DNA from: Clostridia bacterium
Lineage (GTDB): Bacteria; Bacillota; Clostridia; Christensenellales; UBA1242
Direction: 5' to 3'
Length of the DNA stretch: 48,589 bases
NCBI GenBank assembly: GCA_017464845.1
Contig: JAFTYD010000005.1
Location: 1 to 48,589, forward strand
The notes under the pieces were generated by a model, which saw only the letters and a program-made list of their open reading frames with translations, did not search any database and was not told the origin of the DNA. Within the stretch, counting starts at the first letter, position 1. Each line of letters starts with the position of its first letter. The position numbers were made by a program, and so were the translations under genes. Below, piece by piece: positions 39,898 to 47,976 of the stretch.

Positions 39898-39914
39898 ATT
39901 ATTGCAAAAAATTG

Positions 39915-39943
39915 TTGACAAATTTTTATATTTATGATATTAT
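39915..39943 (+). promoter_or_regulatory. tRNA-Ala promoter
   Basis: TTGACA (39915-39920), 17 bp ending in TGa, TATTAT (39938-39943). Divergent from ppa. Confidence 0.78.
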
Positions 39944-39959
39944 ACCAAAGTAAAAATAT

Positions 39960-40036
39960 GGGGGTATGGCTCAGTTGGCTAGAGCACCTGCCTTGCAAGC
40001 AGGGGGTCATCGGTTCGAATCCGATTATCTCCACCA
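39960..40036 (+). tRNA. tRNA-Ala (anticodon TGC)
   Basis: A 77-base cloverleaf: acceptor GGGGGTA pairs with TATCTCC (two G-U pairs), D arm GGCTCAGTTGGCTAGAGC, anticodon stem CCTGC/GCAGG around loop CTTGCAA (anticodon TGC, reading GCA and related Ala codons), and T arm with GGTTCGAATCC. The CCA end is encoded (40034-40036). The discriminator is A. It stands alone, with its own promoter and terminator, rather than in an rRNA operon. Confidence 0.95.
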
Positions 40037-40040
40037 GTTA

Positions 40041-40071
40041 AAAAGGACATACGAAAGTATGTCTTTTTTTA
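40041..40071 (+). terminator. Terminator of tRNA-Ala
   Basis: 7-bp stem GACATAC / GTATGTC with GAAA tetraloop (40046-40063), then T7. Confidence 0.85.
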
Positions 40072-40132
40072 TTTGTTTTTGATATATATATAATTTAATT
40101 TTTATTTTTATAAATTAATTATGTTTTTTTGA

Positions 40133-40161
40133 TTGACATAATTTTTTATTTAATGTATCAT
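40133..40161 (+). promoter_or_regulatory. Promoter of the perR-like gene
   Basis: TTGACA (40133-40138), 17 bp, TATCAT (40156-40161); +1 near 40168. Confidence 0.72.
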
Positions 40162-40171
40162 ATTTTTGAAT

Positions 40172-40186
40172 TTAGAATCATTCTAA
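40172..40186 (+). promoter_or_regulatory. PerR-box-like operator at the start of its own transcript
   Basis: Perfect 7-1-7 palindrome TTAGAAT-C-ATTCTAA, extended by one pair on each side. It has the PerR/Fur-box geometry and is close to the PerR consensus TTATAAT-N-ATTATAA. Placement just after +1 and before the ribosome binding site fits autorepression. Confidence 0.75.
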
Positions 40187-40202
40187 AAAAGGAGATATAA
40201 TA

Positions 40203-40565
40203 TTGACTAGACAAAGACAATTGGTTTTAGACATTGTAAATAATTCTCATAATCATTATACAGCTGAGGAAATTTATAAAATCGCAAAAGAACAAATGCC
40301 TGATATTGTTTTTGCAACTATTTATAACAATTTAAATAGATTGGTTGAAGATGGTTTCATAAGAAGAATAAAGGTGCTTGGAAATGCTGATATCTATGAC
40401 AATGTTCATATTTATCATGACCACCTAATTTGTCAAAAATGTGGTAAAATTTCAGATGTAAAATTTCCACAACTTGAAGATATTTTAAAGGCTCAAAGTG
40501 GAGTTGATATTTTATCCTATAATTTAGTAATAAGCTATATTTGTGATGATTGTAAATCGAACTAA
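40203..40565 (+). CDS. Fur/PerR-family regulator, short form
   Basis: 120 aa with a TTG start eight bases after GGAG. N-terminal winged helix (MTRQRQLVLDIVNNS...TAEEIYKIAKEQMPDIVFATIYNNLNRLVEDGFI) with the family signature ATIYNNLNRLVEDG; the dimerisation domain has the metal-ligand stretch HIYHDHLICQKCG and the second structural zinc pair CDDC at the end. PerR-type proteins sense peroxide through oxidation of Fe-bound His residues and repress defence genes. It lacks the 10-20 residues that usually precede the first helix. The perfect operator in front, and the rubrerythrin gene next door, point to PerR rather than Fur or Zur. The exact metal and signal are inferred. Confidence 0.85.
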   Translation: MTRQRQLVLDIVNNSHNHYTAEEIYKIAKEQMPDIVFATIYNNLNRLVEDGFIRRIKVLGNADIYDNVHIYHDHLICQKCGKISDVKFPQLEDILKAQSGVDILSYNLVISYICDDCKSN

Positions 40566-40812
40566 AAAGTATAACAAATGATAATAAAAATTAACTAATT
40601 ATTATTAAAAAATTAGTTGTAAATTGGATTATAATCTTATTAAGATTTTGTATAAAAATATAAGAAATTTTTTGTAAAAATATCTAATAAAAACGAACTT
40701 AATTTGAAATAATTTTTAGTTTAAATATTAAGTAAAAATAAATGAAATTTGTTATATGTTAATTATTAACTTAAAATTTAAGAATATATTAAAATGAAAA
40801 GGAGAATAAAAA
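40566..40812. other. AT-rich gap between perR-like gene and rubrerythrin
   Basis: No gene. Two palindromes could be operators: a perfect 7-1-7 AATCTTA-T-TAAGATT (40633-40647) and a 6-1-6 GTTAAT-T-ATTAAC (40758-40770) sharing the AATNATT core of the PerR box. An inverted repeat AACTAATT / AATTAGTT (about 40593-40618) lacks a T-tract. No single promoter stands out. Confidence 0.4.
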
Positions 40813-41358
40813 ATGAAAAAATTTGTATGTACTGTTTGTGGTTATGTTCATGAAGGAGAAAATGCTCCAGATGAATGTCCAATTTGTAAAGTAAAAGCTG
40901 AAAAATTTAAAGAACAATCAGAAGAAAGAACTTGGGCTGCAGAACACGTTGTTGGTGCTTTAGATGGTGTTCCTCAAGAAATTACTGAAGGTCTTAGAAT
41001 GAACTTCAATGGAGAATGTTGTGAGGTTGGAATGTATCTTGCAATGGCAAGAGTTGCATATAGAGAAGGTTATCCAGAAATTGGAATGTATTATGAAAAA
41101 GCAGCTTATGAAGAAGCTGATCATGCAGCTCGTTTTGCAGAACTTTTGGGAGAAGTTGTTACAACTTCAACAAAGGAAAATCTTAAACTTAGAGTTGATG
41201 CAGAAAATGGTGCTACTGAAGGAAAAGTTAAACTTGCAACTTTAGCAAAACAACTTAATTTAGATGCTATTCATGATACAGTTCATGAAATGGCTAGAGA
41301 TGAAGCTAGACATGGAAAAGCTTTTGAAGGATTGCTTAAAAGATATTTTGGAGAATAA
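40813..41358 (+). CDS. Reverse-type rubrerythrin (rubredoxin domain N-terminal)
   Basis: 181 aa. The rubredoxin-like domain comes first (Cys6, Cys9, Cys22 and Cys25 as CTVCGY and CPICK), followed by a ferritin-like four-helix diiron domain with [35 protein letters not shown] and [18 protein letters not shown], supplying the Glu/His iron ligands. In ordinary rubrerythrin the order is the opposite; the reversed type of anaerobic Clostridia scavenges hydrogen peroxide and oxygen with NADH-derived electrons. AAAGGAG precedes the ATG. Neighbouring perR-like regulator makes peroxide control likely. Followed by a strong terminator. Confidence 0.94.
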   Translation: MKKFVCTVCGYVHEGENAPDECPICKVKAEKFKEQSEERTWAAEHVVGALDGVPQEITEGLRMNFNGECCEVGMYLAMARVAYREGYPEIGMYYEKAAYEEADHAARFAELLGEVVTTSTKENLKLRVDAENGATEGKVKLATLAKQLNLDAIHDTVHEMARDEARHGKAFEGLLKRYFGE

Positions 41359-41365
41359 TAAAAAT

Positions 41366-41398
41366 AAAAAGGTCAAATAAAAATTTGATCTTTTTTTA
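41366..41398 (+). terminator. Terminator of rubrerythrin
   Basis: 10-bp stem with one G-U pair (41369-41378 with 41383-41392), AAAA loop, T7. Confidence 0.85.
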
Positions 41399-41456
41399 TA
41401 AAACAATATAAAACTTTATTATTTTAATTTAAAAACTTATATTTTAAATTTTAATA

Positions 41457-41485
41457 TTGACTAAATTAAATTTTCATTATATAAT
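41457..41485 (+). promoter_or_regulatory. Promoter of the Cys-repeat lipoprotein
   Basis: TTGACT (41457-41462), 17 bp, TATAAT (41480-41485). Confidence 0.75.
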
Positions 41486-41539
41486 ATGTAAACAAATAAT
41501 ATTAATTTTTTGACATATTATAAGGTTATTAGGAGAAAG

Positions 41540-42052
41540 ATGAAAAAATTATTTATTTACTTTTTAAGTATATGTTGTTTTTTTAATATGTTCTTGATTG
41601 TGGGTTGCAAGGATAAAGATGTAGATTCTTGTAAGCACGATTTTTATAGTGACGTTATTTCAGAATCAACTTGTAAAGATAAAGGTATGATTAGATATAC
41701 TTGTGATAAATGTCAATACACTTATTTTGACGACTTGAAACTTGTTGATCATGATTATGAATCAAGCAATGTTGGAGCAACTTGTACTGAAGAAGGTTAT
41801 ACATTATTTGAATGTACTGTTTGTGGTAAAACTCATAAAAATAATTTTATACCAGCAAATGGAAATCATAATCACAAAGAAACTGATAGAAAAAAATCAA
41901 CTTGTTTAAAACAAGGTTATATCGAATATACTTGTGATAGATGTGGAGATGTATATAAACAAACATTAGAAATTTCTGATCACGAATATGAAAAAGTTAC
42001 AATTAATGGGGTGACAATATATAGTTGTAAATATTGTGGAAAAGAAGCATAA
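41540..42052 (+). CDS. Lipoprotein with Cys-rich (CxxC) repeats
   Basis: 170 aa. Signal peptide KKLFIYFLSICCFFNMFLIV ends in the lipobox VGC at about residue 23. The mature protein is a chain of related units of about 40 residues: a lone Cys, G-x3-Y-x-C-x2-C, then Y/K-x and an aspartate-His segment (DHDYE, DHEYE). Examples are STCKDKGMIRYTCDKCQY, ATCTEEGYTLFECTVCGKTH and STCLKQGYIEYTCDRCGDVY, with a final half unit YSCKYCGKEA. Such units, probably small zinc- or disulphide-stabilised modules, are common in surface proteins of Clostridia; their partner is unknown. The ATG at 41540 has AGGAG four bases upstream; the longer frame from 41510 has no SD. Single-gene unit. Confidence 0.85.
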   Translation: MKKLFIYFLSICCFFNMFLIVGCKDKDVDSCKHDFYSDVISESTCKDKGMIRYTCDKCQYTYFDDLKLVDHDYESSNVGATCTEEGYTLFECTVCGKTHKNNFIPANGNHNHKETDRKKSTCLKQGYIEYTCDRCGDVYKQTLEISDHEYEKVTINGVTIYSCKYCGKEA

Positions 42053-42053
42053 T

Positions 42054-42085
42054 AAAAAGAAGATAAAAAATATCTTCTTTTTTTG
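42054..42085 (+). terminator. Terminator of the Cys-repeat lipoprotein
   Basis: 12-bp stem AAAAAGAAGATA / TATCTTCTTTTT (42054-42065, 42071-42082), then T. Confidence 0.85.
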
Positions 42086-42141
42086 TTGGTATATATTATA
42101 TATAAATTATTATATTAAAATAAATATCATTTATAATAGGG

Positions 42142-42173
42142 AAATAAAAAAACACTTTTTGCAAAGTGTTTTT
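42142..42173 (-). terminator. Terminator of the PH-domain gene
   Basis: AACACTTT / AAAGTGTT (42151-42158, 42163-42170) with extra A-T pairs; A-rich to the left, so T-rich on the minus strand. Confidence 0.75.
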
Positions 42174-42179
42174 ATTTTA

Positions 42180-42563
42180 TCATCTTTGGAATTCAGCAAC
42201 AGCAACCTTGTGAAGTTTTCTTTGTTCTTCAATATATTGAGATAACATATCACGAACTTGATATGGATGCTTAATTCTAGTTAAAGAGAGACTTGGAGCT
42301 CTTTTATCACTTGTATATAATGTAATAGTACCGGTTCCAAATATTTTATCTGCTAATGATTGAGATAATGTAATATCATAAACTCTATATAGATTAATTT
42401 CATCAATTACAGAATAGAATAATCCAACATTTGAAAATAGTTTAAACCAAGCAACTCCATTTCTTACAAGAGAATATCTAGTAAATGAAAGAGGAAGGCC
42501 CATAAATCTTTTTCTATCTTGCCATACTATCTCAGCACCTTCACCGAACTTGTTTTTTCCCAT
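42180..42563 (-). CDS. Bacterial PH-like domain protein
   Basis: 127 aa. The pattern IVWQDRKRFMGLPLSFTRYSLVRNGVAWFKLFSNVGLFYSVIDEINLYRVYDITLSQSLADKIFGTGTI (given here only as landmarks: WQDRKRF, TRYSL, LYRVYDITLSQSL, FGTGTITLYT) is that of bacterial PH (YdbT/DUF304-type) domains, with a C-terminal helix. No membrane segment is attached, unlike many relatives. The ATG whose codon ends at 42563 is preferred, because GGAGG (42574-42578) is ten bases upstream; the ATG at 42572 would be only one base from the SD. Function unknown. Confidence 0.8.
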   Translation of the reverse strand: MGKNKFGEGAEIVWQDRKRFMGLPLSFTRYSLVRNGVAWFKLFSNVGLFYSVIDEINLYRVYDITLSQSLADKIFGTGTITLYTSDKRAPSLSLTRIKHPYQVRDMLSQYIEEQRKLHKVAVAEFQR

Positions 42564-42601
42564 TGTCAACATTCCTCCTTTTAATACTTTTCTTCTACAC
42601 G

Positions 42602-42630
42602 ATTATAACATATTCTATTCTAAATGTAAA
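42602..42630 (-). promoter_or_regulatory. Promoter of the PH-domain gene
   Basis: On the minus strand: TTTACA (42625-42630), 17 bp ending in TGt, TATAAT (42602-42607). Confidence 0.75.
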
Positions 42631-42670
42631 GACTTTATTAAAATTTTTTATAATGTTTATTAAAAGAAAA

Positions 42671-42702
42671 TAAAAAAAAGACCCTCATATTGGGCCTTTT
42701 TA
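42671..42702 (-). terminator. Terminator of the 74-aa Cys-rich gene
   Basis: On the minus strand AAAGGCCC pairs with GGGTCTTT (one G-U), followed by T8. The only GC-rich stem among the terminators here. Confidence 0.8.
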
Positions 42703-42712
42703 AGATTTAATG

Positions 42713-42937
42713 TTATTTGCAGCTTGATTGACAACCACAGCTTGTTAAAAGTAAGATGAGAATAAGGGTGCAGCAATCAATATTGCAACCACCACCGTTA
42801 CCACAAAGACATTGTAATAACATGATTATAAAGATAATTGAACAAATATCACAACCACATGAGTTAGATGAGTTTCCACAACAGTTGTTTCCACGGTTTT
42901 CAAAACAGTTATTGTTCATTCCTCCGAAAAAGTTCAT
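42713..42937 (-). CDS. Small Cys/Asn/Gly-rich protein, 74 aa
   Basis: Not recognised. 74 aa with 14 Cys: an Asn/Gly/Cys-rich head (NNNCFENRGNNCCGNSSNSCGC), a hydrophobic stretch (ICSIIFIIMLLQCLC), a GNGGGC turn, and a second hydrophobic stretch (CCTLILILLLTSC) ending CGCQSSCK. Two short hydrophobic hairpin-like segments with flanking Cys suggest a membrane-associated or disulphide-cross-linked peptide; small Cys-rich coat-like proteins of Bacillota look similar. It is a real gene: AGGAGG binding site before the ATG, terminator after the stop, and its own upstream region. Function is not predicted. Confidence 0.78.
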   Translation of the reverse strand: MNFFGGMNNNCFENRGNNCCGNSSNSCGCDICSIIFIIMLLQCLCGNGGGCNIDCCTLILILLLTSCGCQSSCK

Positions 42938-42971
42938 TAGTGCCTCCTAAAAATTCTTATGTACGACTTTT

Positions 42972-42999
42972 ATGTGCAATTTTATTTTGCTTTGCACAT
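42972..42999. repeat. Inverted repeat in the leader of the 74-aa gene
   Basis: ATGTGCAA (42972-42979) and TTGCACAT (42992-42999), 12-base spacer. It may be an operator or, in RNA, an 8-bp hairpin at the start of the 74-aa transcript. Confidence 0.6.
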
Positions 43000-43176
43000 T
43001 ATCATATTATTAAGAATTGTAAAAAGATGTTACATTTTTTGTTTTTAGGGGGCTAAAATTGGTTGGAGTGCAAAAATTTAACTTTATCGACAATCTTAGT
43101 GATTTTTCTTTTGCATATTTATTTAAGTTACCCACAAAATATTTTTAAATTTCTAAACATTATTACTTGAATTTGA

Positions 43177-43205
43177 TTGACATGTTTGAAATTTTAGTAT
43201 AAAAT
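43177..43205 (+). promoter_or_regulatory. Promoter of the 1351-aa surface gene
   Basis: TTGACA (43177-43182), 17 bp, TAAAAT (43200-43205); a TATAAA two bases earlier is an alternative. Confidence 0.68.
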
Positions 43206-43249
43206 AAATTCGTTATATTATATATTACTTAATTTTGTGAGGTATTAAA

Positions 43250-46200
43250 ATGAAAAGAACAAAATTCAAAAACTTATTAAAGGGAAGCATACTTGTTATA
43301 GCATTTGCTTTATGCTTAGCATATATCCCTGTAAGTCAATTTGTTGCTTTTGCTTCTCAATTGATTAATAGAGGTTTTTATGGATATATCTCTGTTAACG
43401 GTGCTAGCACAAGCGTAACAAAGGGTGGCGACTATAAAATTAAGACAGCTTACCTTGTAAATGAAGCCGATGATAGCAAGAAAGTTGAAATCGGACTTGA
43501 TGATTATTCATCATATTCAGACTTTACAAGTGTTGAATCTTCTGTTAGCGTAAAATACTATGATGGAACAGAAGTTGCTGTTACAGCAAGCAGTGAAGAA
43601 GGTATTTATGGTACTTTCGCTGCAGCAAAGGTAGGTAGTTATACAGTTTCTTACTCTATCACTTTCTCTACAGCTACTCAAGAAGAAACAACTTACACTT
43701 ATGACTTAAAAGTTAATTCAACTTTATCAAGTTCACACTTTGCATTTGAATCAAATACTCAAAATATGATTCCATCTGTATATGATGTTGAAGTAAATGG
43801 ATATAGAGAAGTTAAACTTCCTCTTCCAAAGATTTTTGATGAAGATGAAAAAGAAGTAGAAACTTATTCAGTTGTTACAGATGCAAATGATATTTCTACA
43901 TCAGTAGCTGATCAACTTTTAATCCAAGTTAAGGGTGGTGTTTCAGGTCAAAAAGTAAACTATGCTGAAGACAATTTCTATTCAAGAGATGTTAATGGTG
44001 AAAAAGAATATTATCTTTCTGCAAAATTATTCCAAAATGCAAACTATGGTAAAGGAAGATATTATATCACATATAGATATTACCATAACGGAATGTTCAT
44101 TAATTCAGAAACAAAAGAAATGAATGTAACTTCAGATTACTATGAAGACTATGAATTAGAATTAGAACTTTCAGAAACTTGGTCAACAACAGCAGTAACT
44201 GGTGTTGAACAAAAATTAAAACCAGCTGTAGGTTTAACAAGTGATGAAACTTCTCCAGCTTCTGAAAAAGTAGAATCATACTATACAGTTAAGGTTTATT
44301 ACAAAGAAAAATCAACTGATAGTGCAAAAGCTTATAAAGAAATTACAGCTTCACAAGGAACAATCAGAGTTGAAGATGGTGAATATTATTTCACACCATT
44401 AGTAGATGGTTACTATTCAGTTGTTTATACAGTTTATGATTTCTATGGAAACAAAGTTTCAAATGAAATTGCAAAATATGAACTTGAAGATGTTAAGGAT
44501 AATCAAGATCCAACAGTTACTGTTTATGACGCATCAGAAACAGAAGTAAAAGATGCAACAAACAAATTTAAATCAAGATCTGGTAGAACAGATATCGTTG
44601 TTTATGCTATCACAGGTGAAGATAACGTAACATCAACAGAAAAATTAAAACTTTCAAGAGAAATTAGAACTAGTTCTTCTACATTACTCACAATCAATGA
44701 TTTTGATGATAAAAACTTAGTATTTAACTATAGTGGTTTCGATACTTTCGTTGCAAACAACTATATTATTAGACAACAAATTGCTGGCGAAACAATTAAT
44801 AGCAATGAAGATTTACTTGCTTGGTTAAATGCAAACGGCTACAAAATTGTAGTTAACAAAACAAACTATACAAATCTTGCAACTTACTTTACAACATTAT
44901 TAGAAACAAATGGTGTTACAAAAGGAAGCTTGTCAGATACAGATTATAACAAAAATGTACTTGATTTCTTCAAGACAGAAACAGCAGAAAACTTAGGTTT
45001 TGCATATTTAGATACAAGTTATAACTTTGGTTCATCAACAGGAACTTTCTATGTATACTATATTGCAAAAGATGCTAAAGGAAATGATACAGAAACTTCA
45101 AGATCAATCGTAATTTCTTCAAATTATGGTGATATGGAAATGCCTGTAGTTAGTTTCCCAACAACATTAAAAGACTCATATCTTTTAACAGACAAAATTA
45201 AATTTGATGCTCCAACAGTATCAGATAACAATGATAGTAGATTAGATTTAGTTACAATGTACAGATACATTAAACAAGATGGAACTGCAGTTACTTCAGT
45301 TAAAAATTCAGATGATGAAGAAGTAGCAAACAACAGCTTCAGTGCAAACGTATTTGATACAACAATTACTGAACAAGCAACAGTTGTTAAAAACTTAACA
45401 TCTGGAAATTACTTTGGTGATGGGTACATTGTAGTTGATAAAGAAAACTACACAATCGATTTAAGCGAAGTTGAAGAACAATCTTTAAACGCTGTTAAAG
45501 TACAAATTTTAGTTTATTCAATTGATGATAGTGGTAACTGTGGTGTTCATTATCAAACAATTGATTTAGCAGGTGAAGGTGATACAACACCATTAAAATT
45601 CAAAGGAATTTATAATGAAGGAGCTATTGAAACAACTTACTTACAAGGCTCTGATATTATACTTCCATCTATTAAAGTATTAGATGATAATGTTTCATAT
45701 CTTACAGCAGATGTTAAAGTATTCTACATTAACGAAGATGAAAGAGTTGAAATGACAGTATATGATACTTCATCAATAAGATCTCCACTTAGTGGAACAT
45801 ATATGTTAAACGGTGGATATTTCGTAGGAAGTTATGCTGGAAAATACCAAGTACAAATGGAAGTAGTTGATGCTGGTAATAACAGAATTGCAGTTTACTT
45901 TGATTATGAAGTAAAAGGTGTTGATACTGTTCAAGATCCAACAATCAGTACAACATTAACAAGCCAAACTGTTGAATTAGATAAAGTTCAAAATGAACCA
46001 ATCTCAATTCCAACACCATCAGTAAATTACAGTATTGCAAACTCTGCAGTTTATTCAGAAGATTTATTTGAATCAGATGGTTCATTAAAAGCTGAATATG
46101 CTGATGTTGAATATATCGTATTAGGTGTTGATGAAAACGGAAAAGCATTAGATTGGAGTACAAACCTTACTGAAGGAACAAACTCATACTTTACTCCAAA

Positions 46201-47305
46201 CAAAGTAGGAACATATAATTTAAGATACTCAGTAAAGATTTCAACTTATGATGCAAAATTATTAAAATGGGTTCCATTTGATAAAACTACACTTACAGGT
46301 GGATATGTTGCATATGACAACGGAAACACATATGTTGTAGGTGTTGCAACAGAAGAAGATTTAGATGGAAATGAAGTAAGCTATGTAACAATGACAGATG
46401 AATCTGGAAATGTTCTTAGATTTGCAGATTTCTCATCAGATTCAAACTTCTCATCAATGACAGAAGAAGAATTCAACAATATTTACAGAGAATATGAATT
46501 AGAAAGTGATTTAGTTACAATTGTATGTAAGGATACACAAGGTCCATCAATTGAAAACTATGTCTATGAACCAGTAATTTCATGGAAAGATTGCCCAGGA
46601 TATGGATCAGGAAATCCATCATATGAACTTACTATTAAACCAATCGAAGCAAATGATGCATCAGGAATTAACTTACAAAGATCAAGAGCATTGTTGTCAT
46701 GGACATTGTCAAATGGCGAAAGTGGATCAAGAACATTCAGTGGTTCATCAATGTCATCTTGGACACCATATTCAATCACAAGTGATGGAACTTATACAAT
46801 TTCATACACTGTATATGATAACAATGGAAACTATACAACAAGTGAATCATACGTAATTAAAGTGGGAGACGTAACAGCTCCAACATTAAAAATCGAAGAT
46901 GATTTATTGGAAGAAAAATATGAACTTGGTGAAACTCTTGCAATTGATTTGAATAAAATTAAATATTCAGATGAAAATTCAATGCATACAGAAGAACCAA
47001 TCAAAATTGTTCTTACAAATACAACAACAAATGAAGAAATAAAGAACACAGCAAGTGATGGATATTATTCATTTGAATTAGAAACAGCTGGAACATATGA
47101 ATTAGAAATCATTGTTAAAGATGCTGTTGGTAACGAAACTTCAAAAACATTAAATTTCACAGTTGAAGCAGAAGAAAAAGATACTGTTGAAGTTTACAAA
47201 GTTATCGGTATTGTTTTAATTGTTGTTTCTTGCCTTATCTTAGCTGGTGTTATTGTTTACTTTGTTATTGCAAAAGTTAAGCTTGATAAAGAATTGAAAA
47301 AATAA
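43250..47305 (+). CDS. 1351-aa membrane-anchored surface protein with Ig-like repeats
   Basis: Signal peptide at residues 1-36 (KRTKFKNLLKG, then SILVIAFALCLAYIPVSQFV, AFA). The outside part shows repeated units that end in the GxYxVxY motif followed by a D-x-x-G-N turn: VGSYTVSYSI, GYYSVVYTVYDFYGN, AGKYQVQMEVVDAGNN, VGTYNLRYSV, DGTYTISYTVYDNNGN and AGTYELEIIVKDAVGN, which is the hallmark of bacterial Ig-like/HYR-type repeats. VGDVTAPTLKI near 1210 marks a domain junction. The C-terminus has one membrane helix (about 1318-1340) and a Lys-rich tail, with no LPXTG. Same design as the 2754-aa protein at 17916. GAGG precedes the ATG. Adhesion or envelope role inferred; no catalytic domain seen. 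Confidence 0.88.
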   Translation: MKRTKFKNLLKGSILVIAFALCLAYIPVSQFVAFASQLINRGFYGYISVNGASTSVTKGGDYKIKTAYLVNEADDSKKVEIGLDDYSSYSDFTSVESSVSVKYYDGTEVAVTASSEEGIYGTFAAAKVGSYTVSYSITFSTATQEETTYTYDLKVNSTLSSSHFAFESNTQNMIPSVYDVEVNGYREVKLPLPKIFDEDEKEVETYSVVTDANDISTSVADQLLIQVKGGVSGQKVNYAEDNFYSRDVNGEKEYYLSAKLFQNANYGKGRYYITYRYYHNGMFINSETKEMNVTSDYYEDYELELELSETWSTTAVTGVEQKLKPAVGLTSDETSPASEKVESYYTVKVYYKEKSTDSAKAYKEITASQGTIRVEDGEYYFTPLVDGYYSVVYTVYDFYGNKVSNEIAKYELEDVKDNQDPTVTVYDASETEVKDATNKFKSRSGRTDIVVYAITGEDNVTSTEKLKLSREIRTSSSTLLTINDFDDKNLVFNYSGFDTFVANNYIIRQQIAGETINSNEDLLAWLNANGYKIVVNKTNYTNLATYFTTLLETNGVTKGSLSDTDYNKNVLDFFKTETAENLGFAYLDTSYNFGSSTGTFYVYYIAKDAKGNDTETSRSIVISSNYGDMEMPVVSFPTTLKDSYLLTDKIKFDAPTVSDNNDSRLDLVTMYRYIKQDGTAVTSVKNSDDEEVANNSFSANVFDTTITEQATVVKNLTSGNYFGDGYIVVDKENYTIDLSEVEEQSLNAVKVQILVYSIDDSGNCGVHYQTIDLAGEGDTTPLKFKGIYNEGAIETTYLQGSDIILPSIKVLDDNVSYLTADVKVFYINEDERVEMTVYDTSSIRSPLSGTYMLNGGYFVGSYAGKYQVQMEVVDAGNNRIAVYFDYEVKGVDTVQDPTISTTLTSQTVELDKVQNEPISIPTPSVNYSIANSAVYSEDLFESDGSLKAEYADVEYIVLGVDENGKALDWSTNLTEGTNSYFTPNKVGTYNLRYSVKISTYDAKLLKWVPFDKTTLTGGYVAYDNGNTYVVGVATEEDLDGNEVSYVTMTDESGNVLRFADFSSDSNFSSMTEEEFNNIYREYELESDLVTIVCKDTQGPSIENYVYEPVISWKDCPGYGSGNPSYELTIKPIEANDASGINLQRSRALLSWTLSNGESGSRTFSGSSMSSWTPYSITSDGTYTISYTVYDNNGNYTTSESYVIKVGDVTAPTLKIEDDLLEEKYELGETLAIDLNKIKYSDENSMHTEEPIKIVLTNTTTNEEIKNTASDGYYSFELETAGTYELEIIVKDAVGNETSKTLNFTVEAEEKDTVEVYKVIGIVLIVVSCLILAGVIVYFVIAKVKLDKELKK

Positions 47306-47325
47306 TTATAAATAATTATTAAAAT

Positions 47326-47369
47326 AAAAAAAAGACATTTAATTGAAAGATTATATGTCTTTTTTTTAA
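47326..47369 (+). terminator. Terminator of the 1351-aa surface gene
   Basis: AAAAAAAGACAT pairs with ATGTCTTTTTTT around a 16-base loop (47327-47338, 47355-47366). Confidence 0.7.
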
Positions 47370-47515
47370 TTTAAATTAATTGTTAAATTTATCATATGAA
47401 CATATCAATATTTAAAAGATACATTTTATATTAATTAAAAAAATAAAGTAAAATTATATCAATTCTATTTTATTAAAGGCGAATAAATAAAAATAAATTA
47501 TAAATAAAAATGTTA

Positions 47516-47543
47516 TTGTTTTTTATATCATTTAGTGTATAAT
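47516..47543 (+). promoter_or_regulatory. smr promoter, +1 at the start codon
   Basis: TTGTTT (47516-47521), 16 bp, TATAAT (47538-47543), six bases, ATG (47550). No SD. The rest of the 180-base gap after the terminator is AT-rich and featureless. Confidence 0.6.
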
Positions 47544-47549
47544 AGTTGT

Positions 47550-47888
47550 ATGTTAAGATTATTAAATTTAAAAGAATACAATCCAACAGTTGAGCAAGCA
47601 ATTGCTTTAATTCAAATAGAAATTGAGGGTTGCAAAAAAAGTGATGTTAGTGCAATAAAAGTTTTACATGGATATGGTTCTCATGGAGTAGGTGGAGCTA
47701 TCTTTTTGGAGTTAAAAAGACTCTTACCATCTTGGAAAAAACAAAAATATATTTGTGATTATATTTATGGAAGTCAATGGAATATGTTTAATGAAGCAAC
47801 TGTAAATCTATTGAATAAAGATAAATCTATTATTGATGAAGATATAAATCATTCAAATCCAGGAATAACAATTATTGTTTTAAAATAG
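47550..47888 (+). CDS. Smr-domain protein
   Basis: 112-aa protein consisting of little more than an Smr (small MutS-related) domain: LNLKEYNPTVEQAIALIQIEIEGCKKSDVSAIKVLHGYGSHGVGG is summarised by the landmarks YNPTVEQAI, KVLHGYGSHG and the terminal PGITIIVLK, which match the TVEEA, HGKGTG and GVTIVEL blocks. Smr domains are nucleases or nucleic-acid binders, as a MutS2 C-terminus or alone. The usual LDLHG at the start is replaced by LNLKE, so one motif is lost. A loop of about 25 residues (SQWNMFNEATVNLLNKDKS) is inserted before the last strand. The start at 47550 is chosen from the promoter: the frame is open to 47535, but that lies at the -10. No SD, so probably leaderless. Confidence 0.78.
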   Translation: MLRLLNLKEYNPTVEQAIALIQIEIEGCKKSDVSAIKVLHGYGSHGVGGAIFLELKRLLPSWKKQKYICDYIYGSQWNMFNEATVNLLNKDKSIIDEDINHSNPGITIIVLK

Positions 47889-47921
47889 AAGTTGGTTTAA
47901 ATATTAATTAATTTAATAAAA

Positions 47922-47963
47922 AAAAGAGATATTATTTTTTTAAAATATCTCTTTTATTTTTTT
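47922..47963. terminator. Bidirectional terminator, smr and the glycosylase gene
   Basis: 12-bp stem AAAAGAGATATT / AATATCTCTTTT (47922-47933, 47944-47955); A-rich left, T-rich right. Confidence 0.82.
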
Positions 47964-47976
47964 GTTGTTAGAGTTT

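Larger units (their letters stand above)
42938..43249. other. Gene-free divergent region before the 1351-aa surface gene
   Basis: This 312-base gap holds the minus-strand ribosome binding site and 5' region of the 74-aa gene (including an inverted repeat at 42972-42999, and a GATAAT at 42999-43004 on the minus strand that may be its -10), an unremarkable stretch around 43030-43150, and the plus-strand promoter at 43177-43205. No further gene seen. Confidence 0.6.

Noticed and set aside
40593-40618. Inverted repeat behind the perR-like gene as terminator
   Set aside because: The AACTAATT/AATTAGTT stem is not followed by a T-tract.
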